A stretch of DNA of 64,000 nt. Source: Atherinomorus stipes. Lineage: Eukaryota; Chordata; Actinopteri; Atheriniformes; Atherinidae. Below are positions 1-12,247 of this stretch, one piece after another (positions within the stretch are counted from its first letter, which is position 1; each line of letters begins with the position of its first letter). Under the pieces are notes generated by a model. The model saw only the letters and a list, made by a program, of their open reading frames with translations. It did not search any database and was not told the origin of the DNA. Position numbers and translations under genes: made by a program. The stretch spans positions 2,046,001 to 2,110,000 of the forward strand of contig JALJCO010012682.1 in the NCBI GenBank assembly GCA_023101725.1, in the 5' to 3' direction.

Positions 1-590
1 AGATCTGGAGTAGAAGACGATGGGACCTTGAGTTGTTAGATCAACTGCATGTGAAAGGTAAAAATGGGGCCCATGATGGTGATGATCACATTATAAAGAC
101 AAAGTATTTTACACCTTGTAATGATCATTTTCTAACCACAATCATGCCATGACAAAGTTTCCATAGCAACATGTAAAATAGCATCAATGACAATGTTGGT
201 CGTGTTGTAAAAGTTATTTATTCAAGCTCAAAGGGCTTTTTAACTTTAGTAATATTTTTTGTTTAAATCCAAACAGGAAGTAAGAGGAGTGTTTTAGCAA
301 AGTGTTGCTACAGTACGTTATCTACAGAGAGTATGTTGGTCTCACCGTCATGTCACATAAAGCCACATGGTTGAAAGTGTAGCACTTTTAGCTGCTCCAT
401 CCAGTTGTCCCTCCTTCTTAAAGCCTTTATAGCCTGTTAAACAAAGTCAGTCATTGTAATTTAAGAAGTCTTAGAGAACAAAAGTGCACTGTCACCCTTC
501 ATAGATTTTGCCTTCTGGATTAATAGCTTGGAAAACACTGTTTTAAAAAAATACACCTTTATTTAACGATAGCAAAGTAAGCAATTATCT

Positions 591-657
<67 letters not shown>

Positions 658-3600
658 AAAGCCAAGACAGCTGATGTGAACCAGTTGTGTGATATCCGGG
701 TACAGTGTGCTCGATGCAAGACTAAAAACAGCTGTCTCTGTTATCTACCATATCCAATAAACTGAAACATACTTATGTTCAGTTTTATTTAGATTTAATT
801 TATGCCCCGGCCAGTAAACTGGAGCACTTCATTTTAAGATTGCTCTGAATGATAGTGACAGAATCTGTAACATGCCGCAGTTTTCTTCCATAATTTTCTT
901 GTCAGGGTTTTACTAAGAACATAGTTGGATTTTTGCAGCCTAAGCCTATATTGGCAGGTTACATGGGAAAATGTGGAAATTTAAATCAAGCAGGAAAATT
1001 GTAGTTGAAGCAACTCCAAATTATTTAAAATAAATCATGTCATTGTAAGAAAATCTATAAATGGGATAAGTGTCAAACAACCGCCACTTTATCCAGGACT
1101 GGAAAATAGCCTAATGGCAGACTTGGAGGAGGTTTGAGACAAGCTATCAAAAATTTCAGCAAGGCGGAGTTAGAGAGTTAAAGATAGTCATTCAAAATGC
1201 TTAAAGGAGGTTATGTCTATGAAAGTGGACAGGTTGTTAAAATGTGACAAAAAAGTATATTGATTTACAGGAGCCATTTGATAAGAACATTTGGTTGCTG
1301 AATGACTTTATTACACCAACATTATTTGTCTCACTTACAATGGGGCCTTCAATGATACATGCTGTACAAACTGAGTGACCTGATGGAGCTCAGTATTGAC
1401 ACCATGCTATTTACTTGCTTTTCCATTTTCCCACAACCCTTTTAATGTGGATTGGTGGAAAAACCTAAGTTACAATCTGACACAATCAACGATAGTAGAT
1501 TGTAAAGGCTCATGCAGGGATGCATGTTTGCATTCCACTTGACATGAGACCACAGCTACAGTAATTGGAGTATTAAGAAATTTAAATGTAAAATCCAATG
1601 TCTTAACATTTTGTGAATGGAGTAGTTCAAGTTCACGCTTCACAATAAATAGTTAATAAATTTGCATCTTATTGCAAGACCATTTTCACACACTGACAAT
1701 ATATAAGTTAACAGCAGTGACAAAATGCATCAGTCTTACAGTTATCATCATATTAACTTCAGCAGCAGCTGAAAAAAGCTTAAAACATCCAACAGCACTA
1801 AAACATCAAAGAAACTATGAAACAGCACCTGTGTGACACAATCAGGTGTGGGAGTACCAGGGTAGACCAAATCATACAGTACTTAACAGCAGTGCATGAC
1901 AGATGGTGAGGAGAGAGCAAGTACGTGAGCAGCCGCCTGCACCAGAGCCAAAATAAAAAGTTCAGTTTACATTACAGATGTTCTTTGATTTTCTGCTCTG
2001 CAAATGGATCAAAGATATCAAGTCTGAAGGGAAAATGGAAATCCACTTTCCCATGATATGCCATCGTTGTGTAGTGTTTTCTTGGCTTTTTAGGTGAATA
2101 CTACAAGTGTCACAAACACCGCATGTCTGTGTGCCACAATGTGCATCCAACATAAACCTACAGGATCTATTTGTAAGCACTTGGGTGTCAAACTGTCATT
2201 ACAAAACACTCTGATGCAAAACAGTTTTCCATGTCACCGTCTATGGTTTAATCTTTCAGAAGTGACCTGAAGTGAACAGAAACTGGATGTGCACAGAGGC
2301 TCTTATGGCTCTTGAGAAATAGGTCTAGTTCAAAGTGTGGTAAACACACTGCTGCAGAAACTCTGCACTCCCAAAACTTCAGAGTTCAATAGAAGAATGA
2401 AGTTAATATTTCATTTCTATTAATATTTTATCTACCTTTTTCCCCTTAGTGTCTGATTTTCTCTACAGTATTTTCTTGCACTCTGAGTGCCTTTGGATGT
2501 CAATGGGTGTTTTGCAAGCCTTCGCCTGTTGAATGGCTTTTCCCTATACACCTATTTCACAGCCTCGCTGGCACAGTACATTTGGTGCAACTGTGAAGAG
2601 GAACCTTTCTGGCCTGAGTCCAGTAGAGGAGGAAGATGCAGATGTGCTGTCAGTGGCTTTCTTATAACAAACCCATGCTTTGCATGCTGAACATCAGCAA
2701 GCTATCAAGCAACAGTGTGATGGAATCCAGCAGGGCCAGAGTTCCCAGCTCACATACTTTTATCACCTTCCTGCAGCAGGCATCATACACCCACTTGGTG
2801 CTACTGTGATTTGCCCCAGAACTGAAGTAACCTGGTGTTAATGGGGTTGCTGGTCTGCTGTTACCTGATCCAAAGAATGTGCCCTTTTCTTAAACCCTGA
2901 GGAGTTCCTGGTCCAACCTCACATAGATATGGGGGGAACCGCATATGGAGGAAGACAAATGATATCACCTGAACAGCTGCAGTTTTTGTTTCCAGGGTTT
3001 TCTTGTATGTTTTTCTAACCACAGCATGGCAAATTCTTATCTTCTAATTTATTCCTTCAATGCTTCTCAATCCTTAATATAGGGCAAGGTTCAAAGAGAA
3101 CTCTAGATGAGGGAAAATGCAGGTAATTATTGGGTTTGCAAGGTTAATAAATTTGGGGCATAATCTAGGTGGCTGTTCAATAACTCAAAATTACAACACA
3201 GCATGTTTTTGTCTTCTCCTTTTGTCCTTTTAGTTTTTGCTGAAACTAATTTGAACCTCATTGCTTCATGCCATGTGTGTAAATCCAATTGGTTATAATA
3301 ATAATAATAGCAGTAGTAGTACTTATTTGCCAATCTGATGTCTTTCAAAATTATGCTGGAGATGAGTGCATACTGGTTAATGTCATTTCTTATTTCTGCA
3401 AATCACTCTGAAAGTGAAAAACTGTAGGATTTACTATAATAAAACAGACCTTTAATCACATTTAATTTGTTTTACTGTTTTTTTCTCTTTTTTATTTATT
3501 TCATTCTTTTTTGTATTACAAATATAATTCTTAACAATGGATGTTTATTAGGTGTCTTTTCACTTGATTTTAATTAAAGAAATGCCTTAAAGAAATGCCC

Positions 3601-6200
3601 TAAATGTCATCCTACAGTATAATGCAATCCCTCACAAGAAGCATGGAAATAATCTATGGTTTGAAAAAGCTGTCATAAAGGTTTGTGAGTCATTCAAAGC
3701 ATAGAAATATTTGGCTGGATGGGTCAGAAGGAAAAGTTTATTCTTGACAAATAACAGTTTTTAAATTATCCATAAACATCTGCTGTTAAACAGCAACAGT
3801 CCATCTGAAACTGTCTCTTCAGACACTGGCATAATCCTGATAAACTCACAAAGAAAAATATTGTTATAAATGGTTAATATTTTCTAGTATCCAAACTAAG
3901 ACTGGATAGGGATGCTTCAGTATTGCGAACCACTGACCGGTTAAAGAGAATTCTGACCTTTGCATGTAGCTGCATCTCTGCAGTACACACCAACACAAAT
4001 CCTTGTGCTCAAATGGGAGAAATAATTTAGAAATCTGGGCAGCAAATAGAAAATGTGTAGACTCAAATGTCCTGTTGCTTCTGAATCAAACATGCATATT
4101 ATAACAGCATTTAAAACTCTTAAATTGATTACAACCAATTTTTTCAACCCTTGCAGACAGTGTATCTGTGTTATGTAACCTTACAAATTTTGTGTAACGC
4201 TAATTGTTTTAACTGTTTTTTCTTATGCTGTGGTATAAATTGTATGTACAGTATCACCTTAACTCTACATTTTTGCTGCACTTTTCCTTCTTGTTTCAAT
4301 TACAGTCCTACTGTTATTGCTTAATGAATACCTGATCCAAGGTTGTGCAATCTTCCAGATATCTTCGAGAAGGATTGAAGCTATGATGCTTTAATACTAA
4401 AATAAACTTATTAACCTCGACCATTGGACAGGAAATTTTATACACAAGTTTCAATCCCAATTACCCCCCTCATGCACTTGCGCGTGGGAGCGTTTCTTTG
4501 CTGTTTCCTGCTGTACTGTGACCTCCTCACTGCTCTCTGTCACGGAGATGAACAGCTTCTTTTCCAACAGCCCCTCAGAAGTCAGCCACTTCCTGTTGCT
4601 TCGCAACATCTGTTTATGTTGGCTGTGTCAAAGATTGTCCACTAAGGCGTGGGAACCTGAGGCCGTGCATGGGGACCCCACTCCTTCACAGGCCGGTACA
4701 AGTGCAATGGAAGCCTGAATCTGGGGGGGAAGCACGTACCACACACACTCCACAGACACACACAGTCAGGCTCATCCCTACAGGCAGAGCGATCAGAGCA
4801 TCCAGCGTTTATCATCTAATTTCATCCAAACATGCTGCGACCGCTGGGAATTTGTGTCACAGGGAATGTGGTGTTTTCTTTAACAGCTATCCTTATTCAA
4901 CATGTAACCAGCTCAAGGACTTCGGTAACTAATCTGTTGTCCTTGACTGATGTGAGAGTAAAGGGGTTCACTGTTTTTGTTGTTTGTGTTTTAATCATCT
5001 TGGTTTTAAATGTGAATCAGGAAATATGTATTATTTTTTTTTTAGCAAATGAAACTTACTATTTTTGTTTGTTTCTCTCTAAGTGTTTGCATTTTAAAGA
5101 ACTGAGACTATCGTGCTGTCTGTGGCCTAATCCTGTCAGTCCCTTTGGCTCTCTTAACTGTCTGTCTGCTAATGCAAAGCCTTATCCCAGTTCACAGAAG
5201 CCACCAGGGACACAACAGAGTGGGAATTCCCTTCTTGAAAGAAATGACCTGCCCAATGCTACAAAAACCATTAGTCTCTGAAGGCTACAGCAGCACAGAC
5301 AAAAGAGCTCTGTATGATGCACATTGACATTTGCATTTGCTGTCATTTTATTCTCTCAGAGTGTGGCAGGTAAAAATATCTATCTGTCTTGCAGAGATCA
5401 TACTTTTGTACTCTTTTTTCCCAGTGGCTGCACTGTTCTTCGTTCAGGTCCATGGCGGCGGCACCTCCCAGCGGCTGCACATCTCAACCCATAAGCCTCT
5501 TCTAGGACCCCACAGTTGCGCCTCTGGCTCCAGGCAGCCGTTCATCTTGGTGGCCCACCTCAGGTCGCAGACCTCAGGTTGCAGGCCTTCTATCAGGGTC
5601 TGCGACTGCCCTCCGGCTCTCGACAGCCACACCTCTCCACCTGCCACCATCTCCTGAGCCTCTCCAGCGCGGGGATCTGATACCCACCCGACTGCACCTC
5701 TTCCTCTAACTGTTTTCACCATCATTCCTTTCTTGTTTCCTTTTCTGTTGTGTGTACACCAGCTTTAAAGACCAACAACACAACTTTTAGGGGTTTTCTC
5801 AGGCCCTTTTTCGATGGCTAAACTGGCATTCATTTTGCATCTTACCTGCACCGTGAGCTCACTCCAGCTAGTAAAAGACAGTCTTACTGTATCTTGACTC
5901 TCGTTCTGTCCCTTCCTCTCTTTCTTTTCCTCTCTTCCTCCGGTAATGTTTCCTTGTGTTTCTTTGCCAACTTCGCCATGGTGTGCCTTCAAAACACCCG
6001 CTGTGTTCATGTCTGGTTCATATCCGTTTGCTAGTACGTAACACGGTGTGCAACCAATAGTCGGCTGCAACGTCACGGCCGCGACCCGGATGGAACATAG
6101 TGCAGTTTGTGAGCCTCTGGACGCTGCTGGGCAGTAATGGCTTGAAAATGCACAGAATGAATGTTGATGATCCATCAAAATGAGTCAGAAACACATATTC
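1..6200. other. Unrecognised stretch, no supported gene
   Basis: Apart from the dinucleotide tract listed separately, I see no recognisable gene or element here. The ORFs are short, start at chance ATGs and carry no family motif. The part from about 5430 to 6120 is richer in G+C than its surroundings (for example the 5445-5700 segment). It may be an unrecognised transposon interior or a CpG-containing host segment, but no terminal repeats or splice-bounded exon could be fixed. Confidence 0.5.
594..652. repeat. (TA)n microsatellite
   Basis: About 58 bases of uninterrupted alternating TA, ending in TATGTATAAA. This is a simple sequence repeat, likely polymorphic in length, with no associated element ends. 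Confidence 0.97.
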
Positions 6201-6659
6201 TTAAGCCTTTGGGCCTCTACTCGCGTGCCGTGTTGCGTTTGAATGCAACTCTCTCTCCCCCTGCATGTATTTCGCTCTTTTGTATTGTTTTGGTGCGTTC
6301 GGTTCGGGACGTTTCTGGGTGGAGATTTCTGTTTATATCACCAGCCAATGACAGAGCTAAGAGCATGACGCTGTGTGGAAATAAGCTCATGATTGGAGCA
6401 GACGCCAGTCACTCGAACTCTCGAAGGAAAAAAAAAGAAAGAAAAAAACGGCGGATGCACTGAAGGAAAGGTAAGAGCTTGAGGTAGTGCACTTTGGAAA
6501 ACCAGGGTTAATATTAGTTTGGCTTTTACCTGCTTCTGAGCCCTTAAGGACAGGCTTGAAGCTGAATAAGCTGAAGAACGAGGCGGCCATTAGCGTGGGA
6601 GGGAGGAGCGCTCAGTTTGAATACTGTTGTTTGCAAACAGAAACGGACTCTACCTTTAA
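6201..6659 (+). mobile_element. TTAA-flanked MITE, copy 1 (family of 44215-44763)
   Basis: This stretch matches the reverse complement of 44215-44763 over most of its length. Shared landmarks are GGGCCTCTACTCGCGTG near 6210, the GGTGGAGATTTCTGTTTAT block near 6320, the A-rich GAAAGAAAAAAACGGCGGATG near 6440, and CCAGGGTTAATATTAG near 6504. The right end, GGACTCTACCTTTAA, is the family terminus and includes the TTAA (6656-6659). The left terminus is diverged: a TTAA sits at 6201-6204 directly before the homologous part, but the TTAAAGGTAGAGTCC terminal repeat is not recognisable. Termini beginning TTAAAGG with a TTAA duplication fit Kolobok-like or other TTAA-targeting elements; that class is inferred. 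It encodes no transposase. Confidence 0.75.
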
Positions 6660-7548
6660 AGAAGTGCAGTGAAACACAAACAACTGACTCCTCTTACACA
6701 AGTTGGAACCATGACTTAACCAGGCTGCGTTTTGCCGGCGACACCATCATCATCGTCATCTTCATCACCATCTGCTGTTTAGAGTTTACATCGAATGTCT
6801 GATTTAGACTATAGACTACAAAGTGTTCATATCAAACTATCGGCTGCTGCAATCTTTGTATTTTTTCACTGCTCTGCAGCTTAACCAGGTTTTATCAGCC
6901 CAGTTCAGAAGCTGATGTGGAGTAAAAATACAAAACACTTTTCACTTACACGCTGTTTGATTAATCCTCCACATTTTCAGCGGCCCAGGACTGAATCTGT
7001 TGCCTGTTTCCCGTCAACAGTCTCCTCTGCTGGATGCCAGAGACCCTGTTGGTAGCTTCTGGTTCAAAACTGTACGAATCAGGTCCTTCAAATTTAAAAA
7101 TAATAAAACTTTCTCCTTCCTCCTTTCTCTCGTCCATTCTGTTTAGCTGTGTTAGCCATAGGCTGCACATCATGGAGCACTGTACACAACGTCACTTCCA
7201 TTTGTAGATGTGTTTCATCAGTTTTTGATAGTCTTTAAACGATTTCTTTATTTTTTTTAATATACGGACTTCTACAAACACAAAATAGATATTAACTATC
7301 AAAAATGCTCCATGCAAACCATTAACCATGCTCTTTACCTGCCAGTTGATCTTTGAATTCAGGGAAGTGTAGTTATACAGTAGCTTAGTCACTGCCATTA
7401 CAAAAACAAACTTTGGTCAGAATAACGCCTAAAGAGCAAAATATGTAAAAAAAAATAAATTAATAAATAAGAATAAATACATTAAAAAACCGTGACCCTG
7501 AACTAGATAAGCGGTACAAAAAATGACTGACTAACATTCAAAAAACTA

Positions 7549-9414
7549 GAAAAGCACTCTGAGAGTGCAGACCTCCGCCAAGCAACAGGATCATAGTATC
7601 CTAGTATCTTAGTATTGAAACATACTAACTCATTGAAATCCTTTCTTGTAATTTTTTACCAAGCACTCGGCCCATTTGTATGGAGTTGTATGGTTAAAAA
7701 ATTCCAAAAATTTGGCCTATTAGGGTGATGTTCATGTAAAACTGTTTAGCTAGCTGAATAGCATAAAAAGGCACATGGTGAATGGAGGAACACTTTCGAA
7801 TAGGCTAATCAGCTAAATAACATTAAAGGAGCTGTATCATGCTTTTCAAACGTTCCAAAAGTCAAATACAGGCATTTATAAGCTAAATATGTTCCCATCG
7901 CTACTATAGAAACTAATTTAGTGTTAAATATTAGCTTTTCTATGTGTCTAATTTCCAACACAAAAGTAAGATGGCTGACTGTACTGATCCACGGAGCTCT
8001 CGACCAATTGCAACATGTTTTACGCCCATTTCATGACGTCGCCCCGGAAGAGACACTGATTCTGAAGGGTCACAGAATTGTTTGTAGCACCGGCACTCAC
8101 GTGGATGTTATTTGTAAACATTGATGGATAATCAGACTCCGATCGACGGGATAAAACAGAGCAGCCTGTTATGGAGCTGTATGCGCTTGACTCAGAGTCT
8201 GATATGGAGTTTGAAGTACACGCAGTACCACAGAAGTACCACAGAGACCCCTGACAGGTAAGTAAATTAGCGAACAAATCATAGGCTAACAATTAGCATT
8301 GAGAGATGTGTTTCACTCATCGGTGCTGTAGTCTGTCCATGCGCGTTTTTAGAGTAGGAACTGCGTCAGGTTTCAGAAATAATCCCCGAGAAAAAAACAC
8401 TTTACTGCCCGAGATCCATGAAGTTGTCAGGAGTGAAGTTCATACACAAAGTTCTGAAGTTATAATCCAACCACTTCTGGCAAGTCAATTCGTCCAGTAC
8501 AACAAATAAACTCCCACGCTGAATGCAACCACATTTTTCCCAACTTGCCGTCCTACAGAGCTTAAAAAGATAAAATAAAATTTAAAAAAATTCTCCTGAA
8601 CTCTGGAGCAAATGTCTGTTAGCTGATGGCTGCTTGTCTCTGATGAAATCTTCCTGCAGGCTGTTAGTTTCTTCCTCAGAGAGTGTGTATGGGTTAGGAT
8701 TCTCTTTGAGTTTCTGTTTAACAAATAGGGCGTCTTGCTACGATGCTGCGCATGCGTGTTTGCCGCTTCATGATTGGTGCCACCTCGTTGCGTATACCGG
8801 TGTCAGTCAGTTATGTTAAGTAAGCTACAGCTTGGCCTGAATATTCATATATATTACTCAAATATGCACAAATCAAGAAAAAAACTACTTAAATGAAGTT
8901 TTTATGAGGAAATAACACAGTAACATGCTGAAAAGCTCTTAAGATCCATTTTTAGGGCTCCTTTAAAGGCTAAATAAACATCCTGTTCAGGCAGAAATAC
9001 AATTACTTACTTACAGCTTTTCACAGAGTACACAGTTCACATTATTCAACTGGCTATAAGTCTGTCCAACAGTCTTCTCTCTTCGTGCTCACTGCTGCTC
9101 ATAAGTTTCATTTCTGCATCCTGACGATCATGTGCTTAGTGGTGCAGCTGCACACTTCTGCCACAAGGGGGCACTCACACCTCATCAACAGCCTTTCCAT
9201 CATGGCCTATAACAATAAAGAATCCTTCAAAAATTTCTGGATCCAGAGGGTGATCCGGATCACCACCAAAATTTAATGGGTTCGTCATTGGGCTGAGGCC
9301 CACGGCTGGTGAAAATTCCAGGTCAATCCATCCAGTTCTTTTATTGTAAAGTTGCTGACAGACAGAAAAACTTACCAATGATACTGAAAACATTACCTCC
9401 TTGGCAGAGGTAAT
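7549..9414. mobile_element. Interspersed repeat split by later insertion
   Basis: The left part begins with the inverted motif GCACTCTGAGAGTGC (7554) followed by CAGACCTCCGCCAAG. The right part (about 9228-9414) contains GATCCGGATCACCACCAAAA and ends CTCCTTGGCAGAGGTAATG. Left CCTCCGCCAAG and right CTTGGCAGAGG are inverted copies of each other. I recognise both blocks as the two ends of a repeat common in fish genomes, but cannot assign it firmly to a class. The TTAA element at 7823-8966 lies inside it, so this repeat is the older host. Sequence between the blocks that is not in the TTAA element (7600-7822 and 8967-9227) is unassigned. Confidence 0.5.
7823..8966 (+). mobile_element. TTAA-flanked non-autonomous element, copy 1
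   Basis: It is bounded by TTAA at 7823-7826 and 8963-8966. The ends read TTAAAGGAGCTG and, inverted, TTAAAGGAGCCC, giving a 10-bp terminal inverted repeat. A second copy runs in the opposite orientation at about 58285-59274. The shared part here is about 7823-8557, with landmarks GTATCATGCTTTTCAAA, CATGACGTCGCCCCGGAAGA and ACCACAGAGACCCCTGACAG. ORFs inside show no transposase motif. TTAA target choice and the AAAGG start suggest a Kolobok-like element mobilised in trans (inference). It is inserted in the repeat 7549-9414. Confidence 0.8.
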
Positions 9415-9678
9415 GAGAAGCTAAAACACAGAGAGGTGGAGGATAAATACAGTGTGGTGGTTATTGAGCCAATGTATGACAGAGTACATGATTTCTGGAT
9501 TGATTTTTTTTAACATGCCAGCTGACTGGTGGATTACACCATCTTTCCAATCTGTAGTGTTGTGTTAACAACCTGGCTCCATTCAAAATATGATTAATGG
9601 TCAGATTTTGCAGGTATCAGCTTTTTAGTCAAGTTACTGCCCCCAAACCAGTTGCTATTACAAGACCTCTAAATGTGT

Positions 9679-10114
9679 GGTTTAAAATGGAAGTGTTTAC
9701 TGTCTCTGAATACTTAACCCAAACATATTGCAAATATTTCAGAGACCTCAGAAAAATTGGTTCAACCTTTGAAAAAAGATCTTTTTTAGGAAGATTTAGG
9801 ATAAACTAATAATCAAAGTCATTAATCACCTGTCTTTGAGATGTTGAATTCCCATGTCTTTGTGACAAGGTACCCAACAAGGGCCCATGCGGGATTGGTT
9901 TAAAATGGAAGTGTTTACTGTCTCTGAATACTTAACCCAAACATATTGCAAATATTTCAGAGACCTCAGAAAAATTGGTTCAACCTTTGAAAAAAGATCT
10001 TTTTTAGGAAGATTTAGGATAAACTAATAATCAAAGTCATTAATCACCTGCCTTTGTGATGCTGAATTCCCATGTCTTTGTGACAAGGTACCCAACAAGG
10101 GCCCATGCGGGATT
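9679..10114. repeat. 218-bp tandem duplication (two units)
   Basis: Unit 1 is 9679-9896 and unit 2 is 9897-10114, each running from GGTTTAAAATGGAAGTG to CCCATGCGGGATT. I count only three substitutions between units, clustered in the CTGTCTTTGAGATGTTG versus CTGCCTTTGTGATGCTG segment. The high identity points to a recent local duplication. Neither unit has terminal inverted repeats or a recognisable coding motif, and with head-to-tail units and no interior this is not an LTR pair. Confidence 0.95.
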
Positions 10115-11050
10115 CAATCCCCAGTAAAGTTACCCAGCACTTTGCAAGTTTAAAAGTTGGTTATTTATTTGAAACATTTTGTGTGAAAATTTTTCATTTA
10201 GATGTGACTTGGCCTGACAAAAATTTAACTTATGGGGTTCAATGTGGAGCAGGTCAAATATGAAATAATCAACTTGGGGTCCTTTTGACTGATGATACAA
10301 CTCCAATATTCCAAGCACACAGCGATCCGTGCAGTTTATGTCTGCATCACTCAGTCCTCACACTAATGTAAAAAGGCTTTGTCACTGGAACACTCTGACC
10401 TTGTGATTGCTGGCCAAGATAATGTTTGCTTTTGTTTTATGTTGTTGTTTTTTCTTTTTTTTTTCTTTTCCTAGCCACATCTACTTTGAGTTGCTGTCCT
10501 TAGGGGACAAGAGAGGTAACCACAACTATACAGGCTTGTAAACAACAACAGGATCTCTTCTTTGTTGATGTTCTGATTGTCACCTTTGCATGCAAACATA
10601 TTCAGTTTATTTCAGTTTTAGTGACCAAATGTCACTGCCTCATTTTCTAGGTGATGCAATTAACGTAAATCAGTAATAATTATAAGACAGCTCCTTTTTT
10701 TCGAGTCAGATATTTTTCATAAATAATCAAATATGATTCAAGAGAATCGACAGTGGGGGTTAAAATAATCAGACTCTGTTTTATTCATCATTCCTTAAAG
10801 TTGGAATATTTTCCTTTTGTTTTATTTAATTATTTATTCAGTCCTAAATTTATGGTATTATTACACTGCTTTTGTGTGCAGCACTGTGATTTTATCTGTG
10901 AAAAGCGCTTTTCCTTTCTTACTATAGAAGAGAGCAGCGAGCTTCAGAACGCCGGTCCGTTCACATCAGATCTCATTCATTTTCAATGACGGGACTCGTA
11001 ATGTTCGCGTGTATAAAATGCTCAAGTTAAATTTTTTCAACTCGAGCGCA
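10115..11050. other. Unrecognised stretch
   Basis: No supported gene. The last 110 bases (from about 10945) hold CGTTCACATCAGATCTCATT and CATTTTCAATGACGGG. These resemble the sub-terminal region of fish Harbinger-type elements and may belong with the module that follows. This assignment is tentative. Confidence 0.35.
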
Positions 11051-11143
11051 TAGACTGATCCGACGAGCGTTTTGTGTGTTGCGCCATCTTGTGGCGCCGT
11101 CATTAAGGTGGGGACTAGTCTCAATTACCTCCTATCTGCCAAC

Positions 11144-11211
11144 ATGGAAAGCAGCGTGAATATCTGGATTTACAACGTTGGACAGTCATCTAGGGTCATG
11201 ATAACCTATAG
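11144..11211 (+). other. Exon-like 68-nt segment (ATG to splice-donor), copy 1
   Basis: An ATG at 11144 in good context (GCCAACATGG) opens 22 codons plus two bases, translated as MESSVNIWIYNVGQSSRVMI followed by TY. The segment ends at CCTATAG|GTATGTTATCC, a strong splice-donor-like site. The inverted copy at 35002-35069 has the same length, start and donor. It differs at four bases, three of them silent (GTG/GTC, AAC/AAT, TCA/TCG), plus one R/K change. I do not recognise the peptide. It may be the first exon of a transposon-encoded or captured gene. No downstream exon can be assigned with confidence. Confidence 0.4.
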
Positions 11212-11822
11212 GTATGTTATCCGGAGATCTTTTAAGTATTCTGACATTTATTTGTTTATTTTACATCGGATAATTAATTTAAACTATTATTCATCTCCGG
11301 AAACTGGCTTTAATAACAAGCCGCACTGGAGTACACACACATCTCATGATTACTTATCAAAGTTTAGAAAACTAAAACCTTTCAAAGGTCTTTACTTTTC
11401 TATTTTATCACATATTTGGCTTTTGGTATTGTTTAAGGACTGTACAGACCACGTAGCCTTCACATGTAAACTAAATGAAACTAAAGGCTGCAGGATACCG
11501 TCTTCCTGATCAGTTTGTGTTTCTGACTGAACTGTTTTTATTTTCTGGTCCCAATGTTGCCCTGATCAGAGCAAATAACTATATTTCACAGTATTTCCCA
11601 GATTAGTCATTAACTCTCAGCAACACAACAACTGTCTCTGTTAGCATTAGCTACCATGATAACGTTATGCGGTGCGTCGTTTTCGGGAGCATACAGTAGA
11701 TACGTGAAATAAAGTGTCAGATTAATGAGTTTTCACCATAATTTACTGTGTTTTTTTGTTGGGGATTAAATCCAATGTTTTCTCTGCTGTGGCAGCAAGT
11801 TATTCCTCCTCTGCTCTGTGTG

Positions 11823-12247
11823 TCCAACTGTTGTGTGATGTGTCTTATGTGAGGTAGACAGCTCAGAGCATGAGTGTGTGTGAACGCGTGAGGGTGCGCG
11901 CACGGCCTATTGGCGGCGCTGTGAACTGAGACCGGAGGAAAAAGAAGAAGAAGTGTGTGACTGGACGAGCGTATGTGTGAGGATATGTGCGGGAGGAAAA
12001 GAGAGTAGTACGGAGGGACGGAGACTGGAGCAGGCAGAGAGCGTAACATAAGACTTGTATGGTGCAGTCTGGAAAATAAAGCCCCTCTTCAGCAACCACG
12101 GCCTGTTATGTGTGTGCCACCACCCGACTCAAAGCGTAGAGTTACGTTTGGGAGTTAGCCCCGGCTACTTCGGCCCTGGAGAAAACGGTTCTCCCCTGTC
12201 TTCCCGACCACGGTCAGGAAGAGAAGCAGGAATGGTTAACACCAACA
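11823..12247 (+). other. Extra ~425-bp block within module copy 1
   Basis: The homologous flanks in the hAT copy are almost adjacent (…CTCTGCGTGTC then TGATATTCCTCCCGATACG). Here they are separated by about 425 bases rich in G+A, with an AATAAA at about 12075 (GGAAAATAAAGCCCC) and an end that reads AACACCAACA. The length, the internal polyadenylation-like signal and TG..CA-like ends would fit a solo LTR, but no clean target duplication can be read. An ancestral segment lost from the other copy is equally possible. Confidence 0.35.

Noticed and set aside
594..652. Long AT tract as replication origin or promoter
   Set aside because: A pure TA microsatellite with no adjacent motif or gene supporting a functional role.
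4832..5281. 149-codon ORF, the longest in the first 5 kb
   Set aside because: Codes for a hydrophobic, Phe/Leu/Val-rich peptide from T-rich sequence, without a motif, a start context or a homologue I recognise.
5764..6659. A single TTAA element from the TTAAAGACC at 5764 to TTAA at 6656
   Set aside because: The two ends do not match each other as inverted repeats; only the part from about 6201 is shared with the complete copy at 44215-44763.
9679..10114. Direct repeats as a pair of LTRs
   Set aside because: Units are immediately adjacent with no interior, and lack TG..CA ends and a flanking duplication.
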